Origin: Pelomonas sp051857475
Lineage (GTDB): Bacteria; Pseudomonadota; Gammaproteobacteria; Burkholderiales; Burkholderiaceae_C
Direction: 5' to 3'
Length of the DNA: 64,000 bases
NCBI RefSeq assembly: GCF_051857475.1
Contig: NZ_JBPZGZ010000006.1
Span: 1-64,000 of the forward strand
Position numbers and translations under genes: made by a program. This document shows, in pieces, positions 7,813-15,529 of this stretch. How positions within the stretch are numbered: position 1 is the stretch's first letter; every line of letters begins with the position of its first letter. Below the pieces are notes generated by a model. That model had not been told where the DNA came from, did not search any database, and was given only the letters and a program-made list of their open reading frames with translations.

Positions 7813-9756
7813 TCAACGGACGGTCAGCGTCGTGCCGGCACGGAAGGCGCCGAGCGTGGCGTCCCAGGCCTGGGCCTTGGCGGCGTTGTCGGCATTGGCC
7901 GGGCGCACGCTGTAGCGCACATCGGCGCTCAGCGACGCCGCACCGTCGGGCAGGGCCAGCAACACGTCGTAGGCGCCGGTCGGCGTGCCCGCGGGCACGG
8001 TGAAGCCGGCCGACGCGGTGCTGGTGCTGTTGGGCAACCAACCCCGTGGGTCCACCGCCGGCAGCGCGATGCGCACGACGGCGCCCGTGGTCTTGTGCTT
8101 GAGCAGCAGCTGCACCGCGCGCGGGTTGAAGGCGCGTGCCCAGCCGCTGTTGCGCACGGTCAGCAGCAGCGTGCCCGATTGCCCGGCTGTCACCGCATCG
8201 GTATGGCGCAGCGTCGAGAGCTCGAAGCGGTAGCCCATGCTGCGCTTGACCTCGGCCATGCAGCCCTGCTGCTCCCACTTCGTATGGAAGAGGTCGCGGT
8301 AGTAGTCGTTGTTCAGATAGGTCAGCTTGAACTGCTTGCCCTCGGCGAGGATGTCGGCGCAGCTGGTGCGCGGCACCGCGCCCTCCTCGTCGGCGGGGTT
8401 GCAGGTCTCGGCACCGAAGGGCGCCACGCCGGACAGCGAGGCCGTGTAGTTGCGCTCGTTCTGGCGGGTGGCGGCGTCTTCGCTGTAGGTGCCGACGTCG
8501 GTGGCCGAAGCCAGGAAGCAGTCGTTGTGCACGCCGATGCGCGAGGCCGCCGAGCCGTCGCGCCAGCTCGGCACCTGGGCCGACCACTGCATCAGATAGG
8601 GCGGATAGCGCAGCTGCAGGAAGCGGTCCGTCGGCAGCGCGTTCAGCAACGCATCGCGGATCTGGGTGCGCGGGCTGACGGCGGTCAGGTTGTTGGACGA
8701 GGTGTGCCATTCGCCCCAGGCGCCGATGAAGCCGGCCTGCAGATAGGCGATGACGTCGGCGTTGGCCGTCAGCACCGGCTTGAGCTGGTCGATGTGGCCG
8801 AGCACGCGCGCCAGCGGCGCATCCTTGACGTTCTGGTACTCGGTCTCGTTCTCGGGGTAGTTGTAGAGGAAGCGCGGGACGAGCTTCAAGCCGGCGCGGC
8901 GTGCGATGGCGAAAGCGTTGGTGAGCTGCGTCAGCACGCTGGCGGGCAGCGTGGTGTTGGCATAGGCATCCAGGCGCACGGGGCCGTAGACGGCGCGGAA
9001 GCCGGCCTGGAACTGCGCATCGGCATTGGCCTGGGTCCAGGTCAACACGTCGTCGGCCGCCCAGGTGTACATGCCGCGCTCGGGGTTGGCGATCTCGGCG
9101 GTGCTGACGGTGAAGCTGGTCTCGACCGGAGCCGGGGCCGGCGTGGGAGCCGGTGTTGGCGCCGGGGTCGGTGCGGGAGTGGGAGCAGGCGTAGGGGCCG
9201 GCGTCGGCGCGGGTGTGGGCGCCGGCGTCGGTGCCGGTGTGGGCGCCGGGCTGGGCGCGTTGAGGCGCCAGGCCTGGTTGGCATTGCTGGTGCTGCAGGT
9301 CGCGACCGAGAAGGCCACCTGGGCCAGTTGGGTCGGCGCGGTCAGGCAGAGGTTGTTGGCGGCGAGCTTGAGCTGCGACGTCGAGCCACCGGCCAGTGCC
9401 ACCGCCGAGAAGCGCTGGCCCGTCTGGCCGCTCTGGCAGTTGTTGAGCTCCACGAAGGCGCCGGAACTGGTGCCGGTGGCCGCCACGCAGAGGCCCGACT
9501 GCGTGTTCTTCAGTGTGTAGATGCTGCTGCCCGTGCTGACCGGCGTCAGCACGAAGTCCTGCACGGCGGCGCCATTGCAGGTCGCGAGGCGGATGTCCCA
9601 GCTGTCGACCTTGGCTTCCAGGCAGGCGCCCAGCGGGTTGGAGACGAGGGGCGCTGCCGTCGAAACGACGGGCCAGGCGGCCAGCAGGGCCAGAGGGAAA
9701 GCGAGCTTCAGCCCGGCGCGAGAGCGCGGCGCGGGACAGGGACGCATGGAAGGCAT
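7813..9756 (-). CDS. Ricin-type lectin domain fused to DUF4874/DUF4832 by a PAPT linker
   Basis: A 647-residue exported protein. After the signal peptide (about 1-35), residues 36-165 form a ricin B/CBM13-like beta-trefoil with QxF/QxW-type ends (VQDFVL, GQRFSA, NQAWRL). Residues 168-215 are a PAPT repeat linker. Residues from about 217 show NPERGMYTW, NYPENETEY and FIGAWGEWHTSSNN, features of DUF4874 (probable TIM barrel). The C-terminal half (RFLQLRYPPYLMQW, IGVHNDCFLAS, LTYLNNDYY) matches DUF4832. No activity is established for these DUFs; the acidic residues in GAWGEWH look like a glycosidase site. GAGGAG precedes the start. It sits between the GH27 and spherulin-4 genes, which suggests a carbohydrate-binding, possibly hydrolytic, partner in the same pathway. 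Confidence 0.8.
   Translation of the reverse strand: MPSMRPCPAPRSRAGLKLAFPLALLAAWPVVSTAAPLVSNPLGACLEAKVDSWDIRLATCNGAAVQDFVLTPVSTGSSIYTLKNTQSGLCVAATGTSSGAFVELNNCQSGQTGQRFSAVALAGGSTSQLKLAANNLCLTAPTQLAQVAFSVATCSTSNANQAWRLNAPSPAPTPAPTPAPTPAPTPAPTPAPTPAPTPAPTPAPTPAPAPVETSFTVSTAEIANPERGMYTWAADDVLTWTQANADAQFQAGFRAVYGPVRLDAYANTTLPASVLTQLTNAFAIARRAGLKLVPRFLYNYPENETEYQNVKDAPLARVLGHIDQLKPVLTANADVIAYLQAGFIGAWGEWHTSSNNLTAVSPRTQIRDALLNALPTDRFLQLRYPPYLMQWSAQVPSWRDGSAASRIGVHNDCFLASATDVGTYSEDAATRQNERNYTASLSGVAPFGAETCNPADEEGAVPRTSCADILAEGKQFKLTYLNNDYYRDLFHTKWEQQGCMAEVKRSMGYRFELSTLRHTDAVTAGQSGTLLLTVRNSGWARAFNPRAVQLLLKHKTTGAVVRIALPAVDPRGWLPNSTSTASAGFTVPAGTPTGAYDVLLALPDGAASLSADVRYSVRPANADNAAKAQAWDATLGAFRAGTTLTVR
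9128..9256 (-). repeat. In-frame repeat coding the PAPT proline-threonine linker
   Basis: A run of degenerate 12-base units coding Pro-Ala-Pro-Thr about ten times, joining the lectin-like domain to the DUF4874 domain. Such linkers keep binding and catalytic domains apart in secreted carbohydrate-active enzymes. The number of units could vary between strains. Confidence 0.8.
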
Positions 9757-9826
9757 GGAGTTCTCCTCATGAACGACAGAGCGCTGACAGGGGAGCGCCA
9801 GCCGCGTCAGCGCGAGCGCGGCCGGA

Positions 9827-9845
9827 GCACCGGCGCGACCGGTGC
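9827..9845 (-). other. Hairpin between the GH27 and lectin/DUF4874 genes
   Basis: A perfect 7-bp inverted repeat, GCACCGG/CCGGTGC, with a 5-base loop in the 123-base gap between the GH27 gene and the DUF4874 gene. It is the only sizeable gap within this operon. No U-tract follows in the direction of transcription, so it is more likely an mRNA processing or stability hairpin than a terminator. Confidence 0.3.
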
Positions 9846-9879
9846 CAAAAGGCGTGAAGAAAGGGAAGCGGTGGGGCCG

Positions 9880-11760
9880 CTACTCGATGCGAGCCTCGCC
9901 CCAGGTGACGACGACGGGGCCCGCGGTGTCGGTCCCGTGCTGGCGCGCGATCAGCTCGATCAGCTTCACGCCGCGCAGGTCGGCGCTGAGGTCGCGCGCC
10001 GGCTGGTTGAATTTCATCGGTGCGGTCGCCGCAAGCCGGCGGCCATCGCCCCAGACCTCGAAGCTGACGGCAGCGGTCTTGCCGCGCGTGGAGTCGTCCA
10101 CGCCGACGCGCGCGCTGAAGCGTTGCGAACCCGGCGCCAGCTGCACCTGCAGGCGCGAATCGGCCAGCACGCCGATGCCATGGCGGAAGGCCTGGCGCTG
10201 CACGCTCAACGCCTGGTCATAGGGCGTCGAATCCGCACGCGGCCCGCCCCAGCCGGCGTAGGCCGGGCGGGTGCCGCCGTTGTCCGTCGTGCCCCAGGAG
10301 GCCAGCGAACGGTAGGCGACCGGGTCCTGCTCCAGCGCCTTGATGCCGTCGCGGGCCACGTAGACATTGCCGGGCCGCTCGGACACGAAGTAACCGCGCG
10401 GCAGCAGATGCTTGCCGCTCGCCGTGAACAGCAGGGCCTCGCGGGCTTGAAGCTCGAACTCGCGCTGGCCGGTGAAGGTGCCCACGTCAGCGCGCGCCCA
10501 GGCGTCGCGCAGCGCGATGGGCGCCGTCGCATCCATCTTCAGGTGCTCGGCGGTCAGCGTGAACTTGGCTGGCGAGCCGGTGCGGTTGAAGAGCAGCACC
10601 GCCTTGCGACCATCGGCCAAGGTCTTCACGAGGATCTGACGGTCGCTGTCGGCATAGGCGATGACGCCCTGGTGGCCGGCCGCATCCTGGTTGATGGCGA
10701 CCACCTCGGGCGCCTTCAGGATGTCGATGACGGCCGGCGAGACCTTGGACAGGTCGGTGCCGATCATCAGCGGTGCCGCGGCGATGGCCCACAGGCCCAT
10801 GTGGGTGCGGGCTTCGAGCAGGTGGCTGCTGTCGAAGTCGCCGTTGCCGATCTCCAGCATGTCGGGATCGTTCCAGCGGCCCGGGCCGGCATAGAACTCG
10901 CGCGTGGCCACGCTGTCGAAGTTGTGCACCATCTGCGAGAAGCTGTTGGCGATGTCGCGGCTGGTGCGCCACATCGTGCCGGCGTCCTGGCCCCAGCTCC
11001 TCACATTGACCGTGCCCCACAGGCAAACCGACAGCACATAGTCACCGCGCGGCCTCACATCGTGGAGCGCCTGCTTCAGACCGGTGTAGAGCTTCTTCGT
11101 GCCCTCGACATCGGACTGGTTGATATTGCCTTCGACGATGGTGGGTGGGTATTCGCGGTACTGGCCCGAGGCGACATGGGGCCGGTCGCGGCCGTAGGAA
11201 GACAGGCCGCAGCCGTCCACCTTCAAGTAGTCGAAATTCCACTCGCCGAAGAACAGCGCCACGTCCTGGCGCATGAAGCCCATCAGCCCGACCTCGCGCT
11301 CGGCCGCCGTGCCTTCGGGCAGGTTGGGGCTGTCGGCGTCATAGGCCTGGGAGCAGGCATTGCGGCCGATGTCGGTGTACAGCCCGGCCTTCAGCCCCAT
11401 GGCATGGATGCGGTCGGTGAACGGCCGCAGTGACGAGTCCTTGCCCGTGGCTGCGCTCGGGAACAGGCCGGTGCGCACCTGCAGGCGGCCATCGTCCGCA
11501 CGGCGCTTCAGCCACCAGCCGTCGTCGATATTGATGCTGCGGTAGCCCGCGCCCGCCAGGCCCGAGTCGACGATGACCTGGGCCGAGGCCAGCACCTTGG
11601 CCTCCGTGATGTCGACGCGGAAGGCATTCCAGCTCGACCAGCCCATGGGCGGCGTGGGCGCGCTGCCGACGGGCTGGTGTTGCCAGCGACCAGTGGCGGC
11701 CAGCGGCTGCTGGGCTTGCGCAGAAAACGCGACGAGCAGGGCGAGGGCGAGTAACTTCAT
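9880..11760 (-). CDS. GH27 alpha-galactosidase / alpha-N-acetylgalactosaminidase with NPCBM-like C-terminus
   Basis: A 626-residue exported retaining alpha-glycosidase. Signal peptide 1-17. The GH27 barrel shows PPMGWSSWN (38-45), NIDDGWW (78-83), the nucleophile D182 in FDYLKVDGCG, the probable acid/base D269 in WRTSRDI, and GPGRWNDPDML. The C-terminal part (about 480-626) resembles an NPCBM-type module. The C2-recognition loop reads C246-L247-W248. In alpha-galactosidases this position is Glu (CEW) and in alpha-N-acetylgalactosaminidases Ser (CSW), so specificity cannot be read from family rules. It overlaps the preceding GH36-like gene by ATGA. Role inferred: removes terminal alpha-Gal, GalNAc or GalN from oligosaccharides in the periplasm. 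Confidence 0.9.
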   Translation of the reverse strand: MKLLALALLVAFSAQAQQPLAATGRWQHQPVGSAPTPPMGWSSWNAFRVDITEAKVLASAQVIVDSGLAGAGYRSINIDDGWWLKRRADDGRLQVRTGLFPSAATGKDSSLRPFTDRIHAMGLKAGLYTDIGRNACSQAYDADSPNLPEGTAAEREVGLMGFMRQDVALFFGEWNFDYLKVDGCGLSSYGRDRPHVASGQYREYPPTIVEGNINQSDVEGTKKLYTGLKQALHDVRPRGDYVLSVCLWGTVNVRSWGQDAGTMWRTSRDIANSFSQMVHNFDSVATREFYAGPGRWNDPDMLEIGNGDFDSSHLLEARTHMGLWAIAAAPLMIGTDLSKVSPAVIDILKAPEVVAINQDAAGHQGVIAYADSDRQILVKTLADGRKAVLLFNRTGSPAKFTLTAEHLKMDATAPIALRDAWARADVGTFTGQREFELQAREALLFTASGKHLLPRGYFVSERPGNVYVARDGIKALEQDPVAYRSLASWGTTDNGGTRPAYAGWGGPRADSTPYDQALSVQRQAFRHGIGVLADSRLQVQLAPGSQRFSARVGVDDSTRGKTAAVSFEVWGDGRRLAATAPMKFNQPARDLSADLRGVKLIELIARQHGTDTAGPVVVTWGEARIE

Positions 11761-14438
11761 GCGGCGGGCAGCAGGCGGCCGAAGGCTGTCGGCACATGGA
11801 AATCGGGCGCGGCGGTCTGGATCGGGCTCCACGCGGAATACACCCGATCTTTGCCCTGGCCTTCGACGCGGAACAGGTTCAGGCGCCAGCCGTCCTCTGC
11901 GCCTCGCATGGGCACGGCCAGCTCGGCCGTCCAGACCTTGTGCTCGGCATCGATGCTGGCCTTGGCGCGGCTCTCGCCGACGATGCGCTTCTTGCCCGAG
12001 GCCTCGACGGCGACCTCCAGCAGCAGGCCATTGGGCGCCACCTCGACCTCGCGGTAGCTCTTCAGCCCGGCGCGGTCCGGGGCCTGCAGGAAGACCTCGA
12101 CGACATCTCGCTCCCACAGCGGCCAGATGTCGGTGGCCGAGGCGGCGCGGTCGAAGGTGCTCAGAGCCTCGTACTTGCAGATGAAGCGCAGATAGAGCTG
12201 GTTGGCACCACGCAGCAGTTGCACGCGGGTGGACTGCGGGCCGGCGATCGACTTGCCTTGCCAGTCGTGGCGGAAGAAGTTCGTCGGCGCATCGGCCCAT
12301 TGCGAGGCGAGCGGGAAGCCGTCGGCGCCGACCCGGGTGACCTTGCCAGCGAAGGCCACGGGCAGGCTGTCGGGCGCATCGGGGTGCGCCTCGATGAGCA
12401 GGCTGTGCGTGAAGCGCACCGGCAGCGTCGGCTGGTCGGCACTGACCTTGCCGATCTCCTTGCCCGTCAGCGCATCACGCAGCGTCCAGCGGCCCACACC
12501 CAGGCCACGCAGCGTGACCGGGCCGTCCCAGCGTTCGGCATAGAAGGCGTAATGCAACGCCCCACCCTGCTCGATGACATGGGTCTCGGGCTTGTCGAAG
12601 CCCAGGTCATACAGCTCACCGCGGTAGCGGCCTTCGGCCAAGCGCTGGCGGTTGTAGAGGTCCACCCACTGGCGCCAGTGCGGCTCGCGCTCGGGCGTCA
12701 GCAGGAAGGAGTCCTTGGGCTTGGGGTCGACCGGCCAGGTGAACTTGGTGGCGACGACGGCGCCTATGCCGACGCTGGACGCGAAGTCCTGCCCGCCGGT
12801 GCTCAGCTCCACATGGTCGCCGGCATAGGCCGCCCACGGTCCCATCAACGCTTTCAGCGTCTTGCCCTTGTGTCGCACTTGCCAGCTCGACGTCGGGTCG
12901 GACGCCGGCGCCTGGTCCATGAAGGGCATGTTGTGGAAGGCATAGCCGGTGCCGCAGGGGCAGACTTCGACGACAGCCTCCGGGTTGGCCGCGTGGGCGG
13001 AGGCGTGCATGACCTTGTAGAAGTCGGCCAGCTTCTCCACCGCATCCTCCGGCCTCGCATGCTTGTGCGCCGGGTTGAAGCAGGGTGCCACGCCGTTGAG
13101 GTGCTGGCCGTCGACCTTGAGGCCGTCGAAACCCCAGTCACCGATGATCTTCTTCACCGTGGCCGCCAGGCGGGCCTGGGTCTTCTCGTAGGCGGGGCAG
13201 AGATAAAAACTGTTCCACCACGTCACGTTCTGCACTGCGCCGTCCTTGTCCAGCAGCAGCAGGTCGGTGTGGTCGTGCAGCTCGTCGCTGCCCGGCGCGA
13301 CGGCCAGTGGGGCGATCCACAGCCGGGCCTTCATGCCGCGGGCATGGATGTCGGCGACGAGGGCCTTCATGTCGGCCTCGCCCTTGGGGAACTTGGCCAG
13401 GTCGGGCGTCCAGTCGCCGGTCTTGACCTGCCAGCCGTCGTCCAGCACGGCCCACTTGAAGCCCAGCTCTTGCACCTTGGGCAGGGTGGCGCGCACATAG
13501 TCGAGCGAGAAGTCGCGCTCATAGCCCCAGGCGCACCACTGCGCCTCGTAGGCGCTCTGCGGCGGCTGCGGCGCGGCCAGGCCCTGTGCGGCCATCAGGC
13601 GGCGGTAGCGGTCCAGCGGCACGAAGAAGTCGCCACGATGGACGGTGAGGAAGGTCGGCGGTGTCTTGAGCGTGGCGCCGGGCGCCAGCACTTGCGGCTC
13701 ATCACCTCGAAGAGAAATGTCGACCTGGTCGCCGCTGGCCTTCACGGGCAGCGCGACGAGCTGCGGTTGAAGTGCCAGGTGGCCGACGGCCAGGCCGACA
13801 TCCCGTCGCCAGACATCGACGACCGGCGTGCCGCCGCCGTAGTCCGACGCATTCATGCCCATGAAGTTGCGCTGCTCGAAACCGCGCTTGACAGGCTGTA
13901 CCCAGTCGCGCCGGTCGGCATGGCTCGCGCCGGAGTAGGTCCAATAGCCTTTCGCTCCACCGGCATGGCGAGGCGCAGCAGCCAGGCGGTGGGCGGCGTT
14001 GACCCAGGCATCGATGGCAAGCGGCTTGTCCGTCGTGTTGACGTAGCTGACGTCCAGCAGTGCGACGCCGGGATGCTCGTCCAGCAGCGTGACCGTGACG
14101 CGCTTCTCCACGCCTTCAGCGGAGCGGCCGACCAGGCGCAATGTCTGGGCGGCACCGAACGGCGTCACCGCCTTGCCGGGCTCGGCCTTCTGCAGCGCAA
14201 AGCGCGCCAGCACCCTGCCCTTGACGACCAGATGCTCGCTGGCATCAAAGCCCGTCAGCTCCACCGGCTGCTTGCCCAGCAGGCTGACCACGCGGCAGCG
14301 CATCTGCTCGTCGAACTGCAGCGAGACCGCTGCATCCTGCACGCGCACATGGCCACGGCCTTGCGCTTGTGCCAGCGGCCGCTGGGCGGCCAGAGGTGCC
14401 GCGCCCAGCCATTGCAGGAAAGCCCGGCGTGCCGTCAT
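11757..14438 (-). CDS. GH36-like alpha-galactosidase with Tat signal and CBM9-like C-terminus
   Basis: An 893-residue protein. The N-terminus MTARRAFLQWLG is a twin-arginine-type signal, so a folded export route is likely. Residues of about 30-290 are the beta-sandwich domain. The melibiase barrel follows with WAVLDDGW (nucleotide-sugar face), nucleophile D443 in FDGLKVDGQH, and a probable acid/base D514 in APASDPTSSW. Residues from about 700 to 893 look like a family 9 carbohydrate-binding or cellulosome-anchoring-like beta-sandwich (YLRFICKYEA, DVVEVFLQ, WTAELAVPM). It is longer than typical GH36 enzymes (about 700) because of this extra module. Start and stop overlap both neighbours by ATGA. 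Substrate inferred as alpha-galactosyl or alpha-galactosaminyl residues. Confidence 0.82.
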   Translation of the reverse strand: MTARRAFLQWLGAAPLAAQRPLAQAQGRGHVRVQDAAVSLQFDEQMRCRVVSLLGKQPVELTGFDASEHLVVKGRVLARFALQKAEPGKAVTPFGAAQTLRLVGRSAEGVEKRVTVTLLDEHPGVALLDVSYVNTTDKPLAIDAWVNAAHRLAAAPRHAGGAKGYWTYSGASHADRRDWVQPVKRGFEQRNFMGMNASDYGGGTPVVDVWRRDVGLAVGHLALQPQLVALPVKASGDQVDISLRGDEPQVLAPGATLKTPPTFLTVHRGDFFVPLDRYRRLMAAQGLAAPQPPQSAYEAQWCAWGYERDFSLDYVRATLPKVQELGFKWAVLDDGWQVKTGDWTPDLAKFPKGEADMKALVADIHARGMKARLWIAPLAVAPGSDELHDHTDLLLLDKDGAVQNVTWWNSFYLCPAYEKTQARLAATVKKIIGDWGFDGLKVDGQHLNGVAPCFNPAHKHARPEDAVEKLADFYKVMHASAHAANPEAVVEVCPCGTGYAFHNMPFMDQAPASDPTSSWQVRHKGKTLKALMGPWAAYAGDHVELSTGGQDFASSVGIGAVVATKFTWPVDPKPKDSFLLTPEREPHWRQWVDLYNRQRLAEGRYRGELYDLGFDKPETHVIEQGGALHYAFYAERWDGPVTLRGLGVGRWTLRDALTGKEIGKVSADQPTLPVRFTHSLLIEAHPDAPDSLPVAFAGKVTRVGADGFPLASQWADAPTNFFRHDWQGKSIAGPQSTRVQLLRGANQLYLRFICKYEALSTFDRAASATDIWPLWERDVVEVFLQAPDRAGLKSYREVEVAPNGLLLEVAVEASGKKRIVGESRAKASIDAEHKVWTAELAVPMRGAEDGWRLNLFRVEGQGKDRVYSAWSPIQTAAPDFHVPTAFGRLLPAA

Positions 14439-15529
14439 CGCTTGCCGCCCCAGGCCGTGGGGAAGGTGCGTTCGGCGTTCAGGTGATAGAGCTTGTCGAC
14501 CACCTCGCGCGGCAGGGCCAGGCCCTTGACCGGCTTGTCGAGGTCGGCGACCTTGAAGCTGTCGGCGGTGTTGAAGTAGCGCCAGTGCATGCGCCAGACG
14601 CCCTCGGCTTCCTTGGCGAGAGCCGCGCCGTCCTGACCGGGTTCCTGCGACATGTCGCTGCCGTACATGACGCGGTCCTGGTATTTGATGAAGAAGCGGC
14701 GCACGCGCTCGCGGTCCTTCTGGCTCTGGTATTGCAGCTGGCCGATGCGTGCGGCCACGTCGACCTTGGCATTCGGGAACTTGTCGAGGAAGGCCGCCAG
14801 CTCATCCACGTTGCGCTCCAGCGAGGCCAGATGCACGCCGATGAAGTTCAGGCCCGGGTGGGCCGCCACCATGCGGTCGCGCGCGGCCATCTGGGCCTCC
14901 CAGCTCGGCATTTCGGGGTGCAGGGCCATGTGGTACTGCGGGTGGGCCTTGAAGTATTCGCGATCATTGTTGACCGTCATCTGGTCCAGCGGCAGCCAGC
15001 AGTTGTGGGGCTCGCCCTGGTGGCCCAGCAGCGGGATGCCCTGCTTCGCAAAGTCGTCGAACAGTGGCGCGAAGCGGGAGTCGTCGATCATGACCAGCTG
15101 GCCGTCGGCACCCTTCAGGCTCATGCCGATGTTCTTCCAGACCTTCACGCCCACCGCGCCGGCCTTCATGGCCGTGGCGATGCGCTGGCGCGTGGCGGGC
15201 AGCCATTCGGGCTTGTCGGAGCCATCGACGGAGAAGCTGGCCGCCCAGGCCACATCCTGCGGAAAAGCTTTCTGCAACTCGATGGCCACGCGCTGCTGGT
15301 CGTCCAGCGGCGGGAAGTCGGGGTAGTCGACGTTGATCGTCAGCACCTTGAAATTCTGGCGCTTCGCCGCCGCCATGAAGGCCGGCGCCGGGTTGTGCAG
15401 ATGCATGTGCACATCGATCTTCACGATGCGACCGTAGTCGGCCATCGTGTAGGGCTTGGGCTCGGCCGCCTGTGCGGAGAAAAAAGCCGCCCCGGCAAGC
15501 AGGGCGGCAATACGGAGGAGAACTTTCAT
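14435..15529 (-). CDS. Periplasmic amidohydrolase-2 family protein
   Basis: A 364-residue protein with a clear signal peptide (MKVLLRIAALLAGAAFFSAQA) and an amidohydrolase_2 (PF04909-type) metal-dependent barrel. Metal ligands are suggested by VHMHLH (41-45), GHQGEPH, FIGVHLAS and GSDMSQEP. Members of this family are decarboxylases, lactonases or amidases, and most are cytoplasmic, so the signal peptide is unusual. It is coupled by overlap to the TonB receptor upstream and the GH36-like gene downstream. An attractive but unproven idea is hydrolysis of an amide or lactone made from the polymer, for example N-deacetylation. It is not a NagA/AgaA deacetylase by sequence. Family call firm, role open. 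Confidence 0.8.
   Translation of the reverse strand: MKVLLRIAALLAGAAFFSAQAAEPKPYTMADYGRIVKIDVHMHLHNPAPAFMAAAKRQNFKVLTINVDYPDFPPLDDQQRVAIELQKAFPQDVAWAASFSVDGSDKPEWLPATRQRIATAMKAGAVGVKVWKNIGMSLKGADGQLVMIDDSRFAPLFDDFAKQGIPLLGHQGEPHNCWLPLDQMTVNNDREYFKAHPQYHMALHPEMPSWEAQMAARDRMVAAHPGLNFIGVHLASLERNVDELAAFLDKFPNAKVDVAARIGQLQYQSQKDRERVRRFFIKYQDRVMYGSDMSQEPGQDGAALAKEAEGVWRMHWRYFNTADSFKVADLDKPVKGLALPREVVDKLYHLNAERTFPTAWGGKR

Noticed and set aside
9128..9256. Short regular repeats considered as a CRISPR-like array
   Set aside because: Units are contiguous 12-base codon repeats in frame coding PAPT, with no spacers.
7717..11433. A 1,238-codon plus-strand open frame across four minus-strand genes
   Set aside because: It crosses the boundaries of several clear genes and reads low-complexity sequence, as expected for the antisense of high-GC codons.
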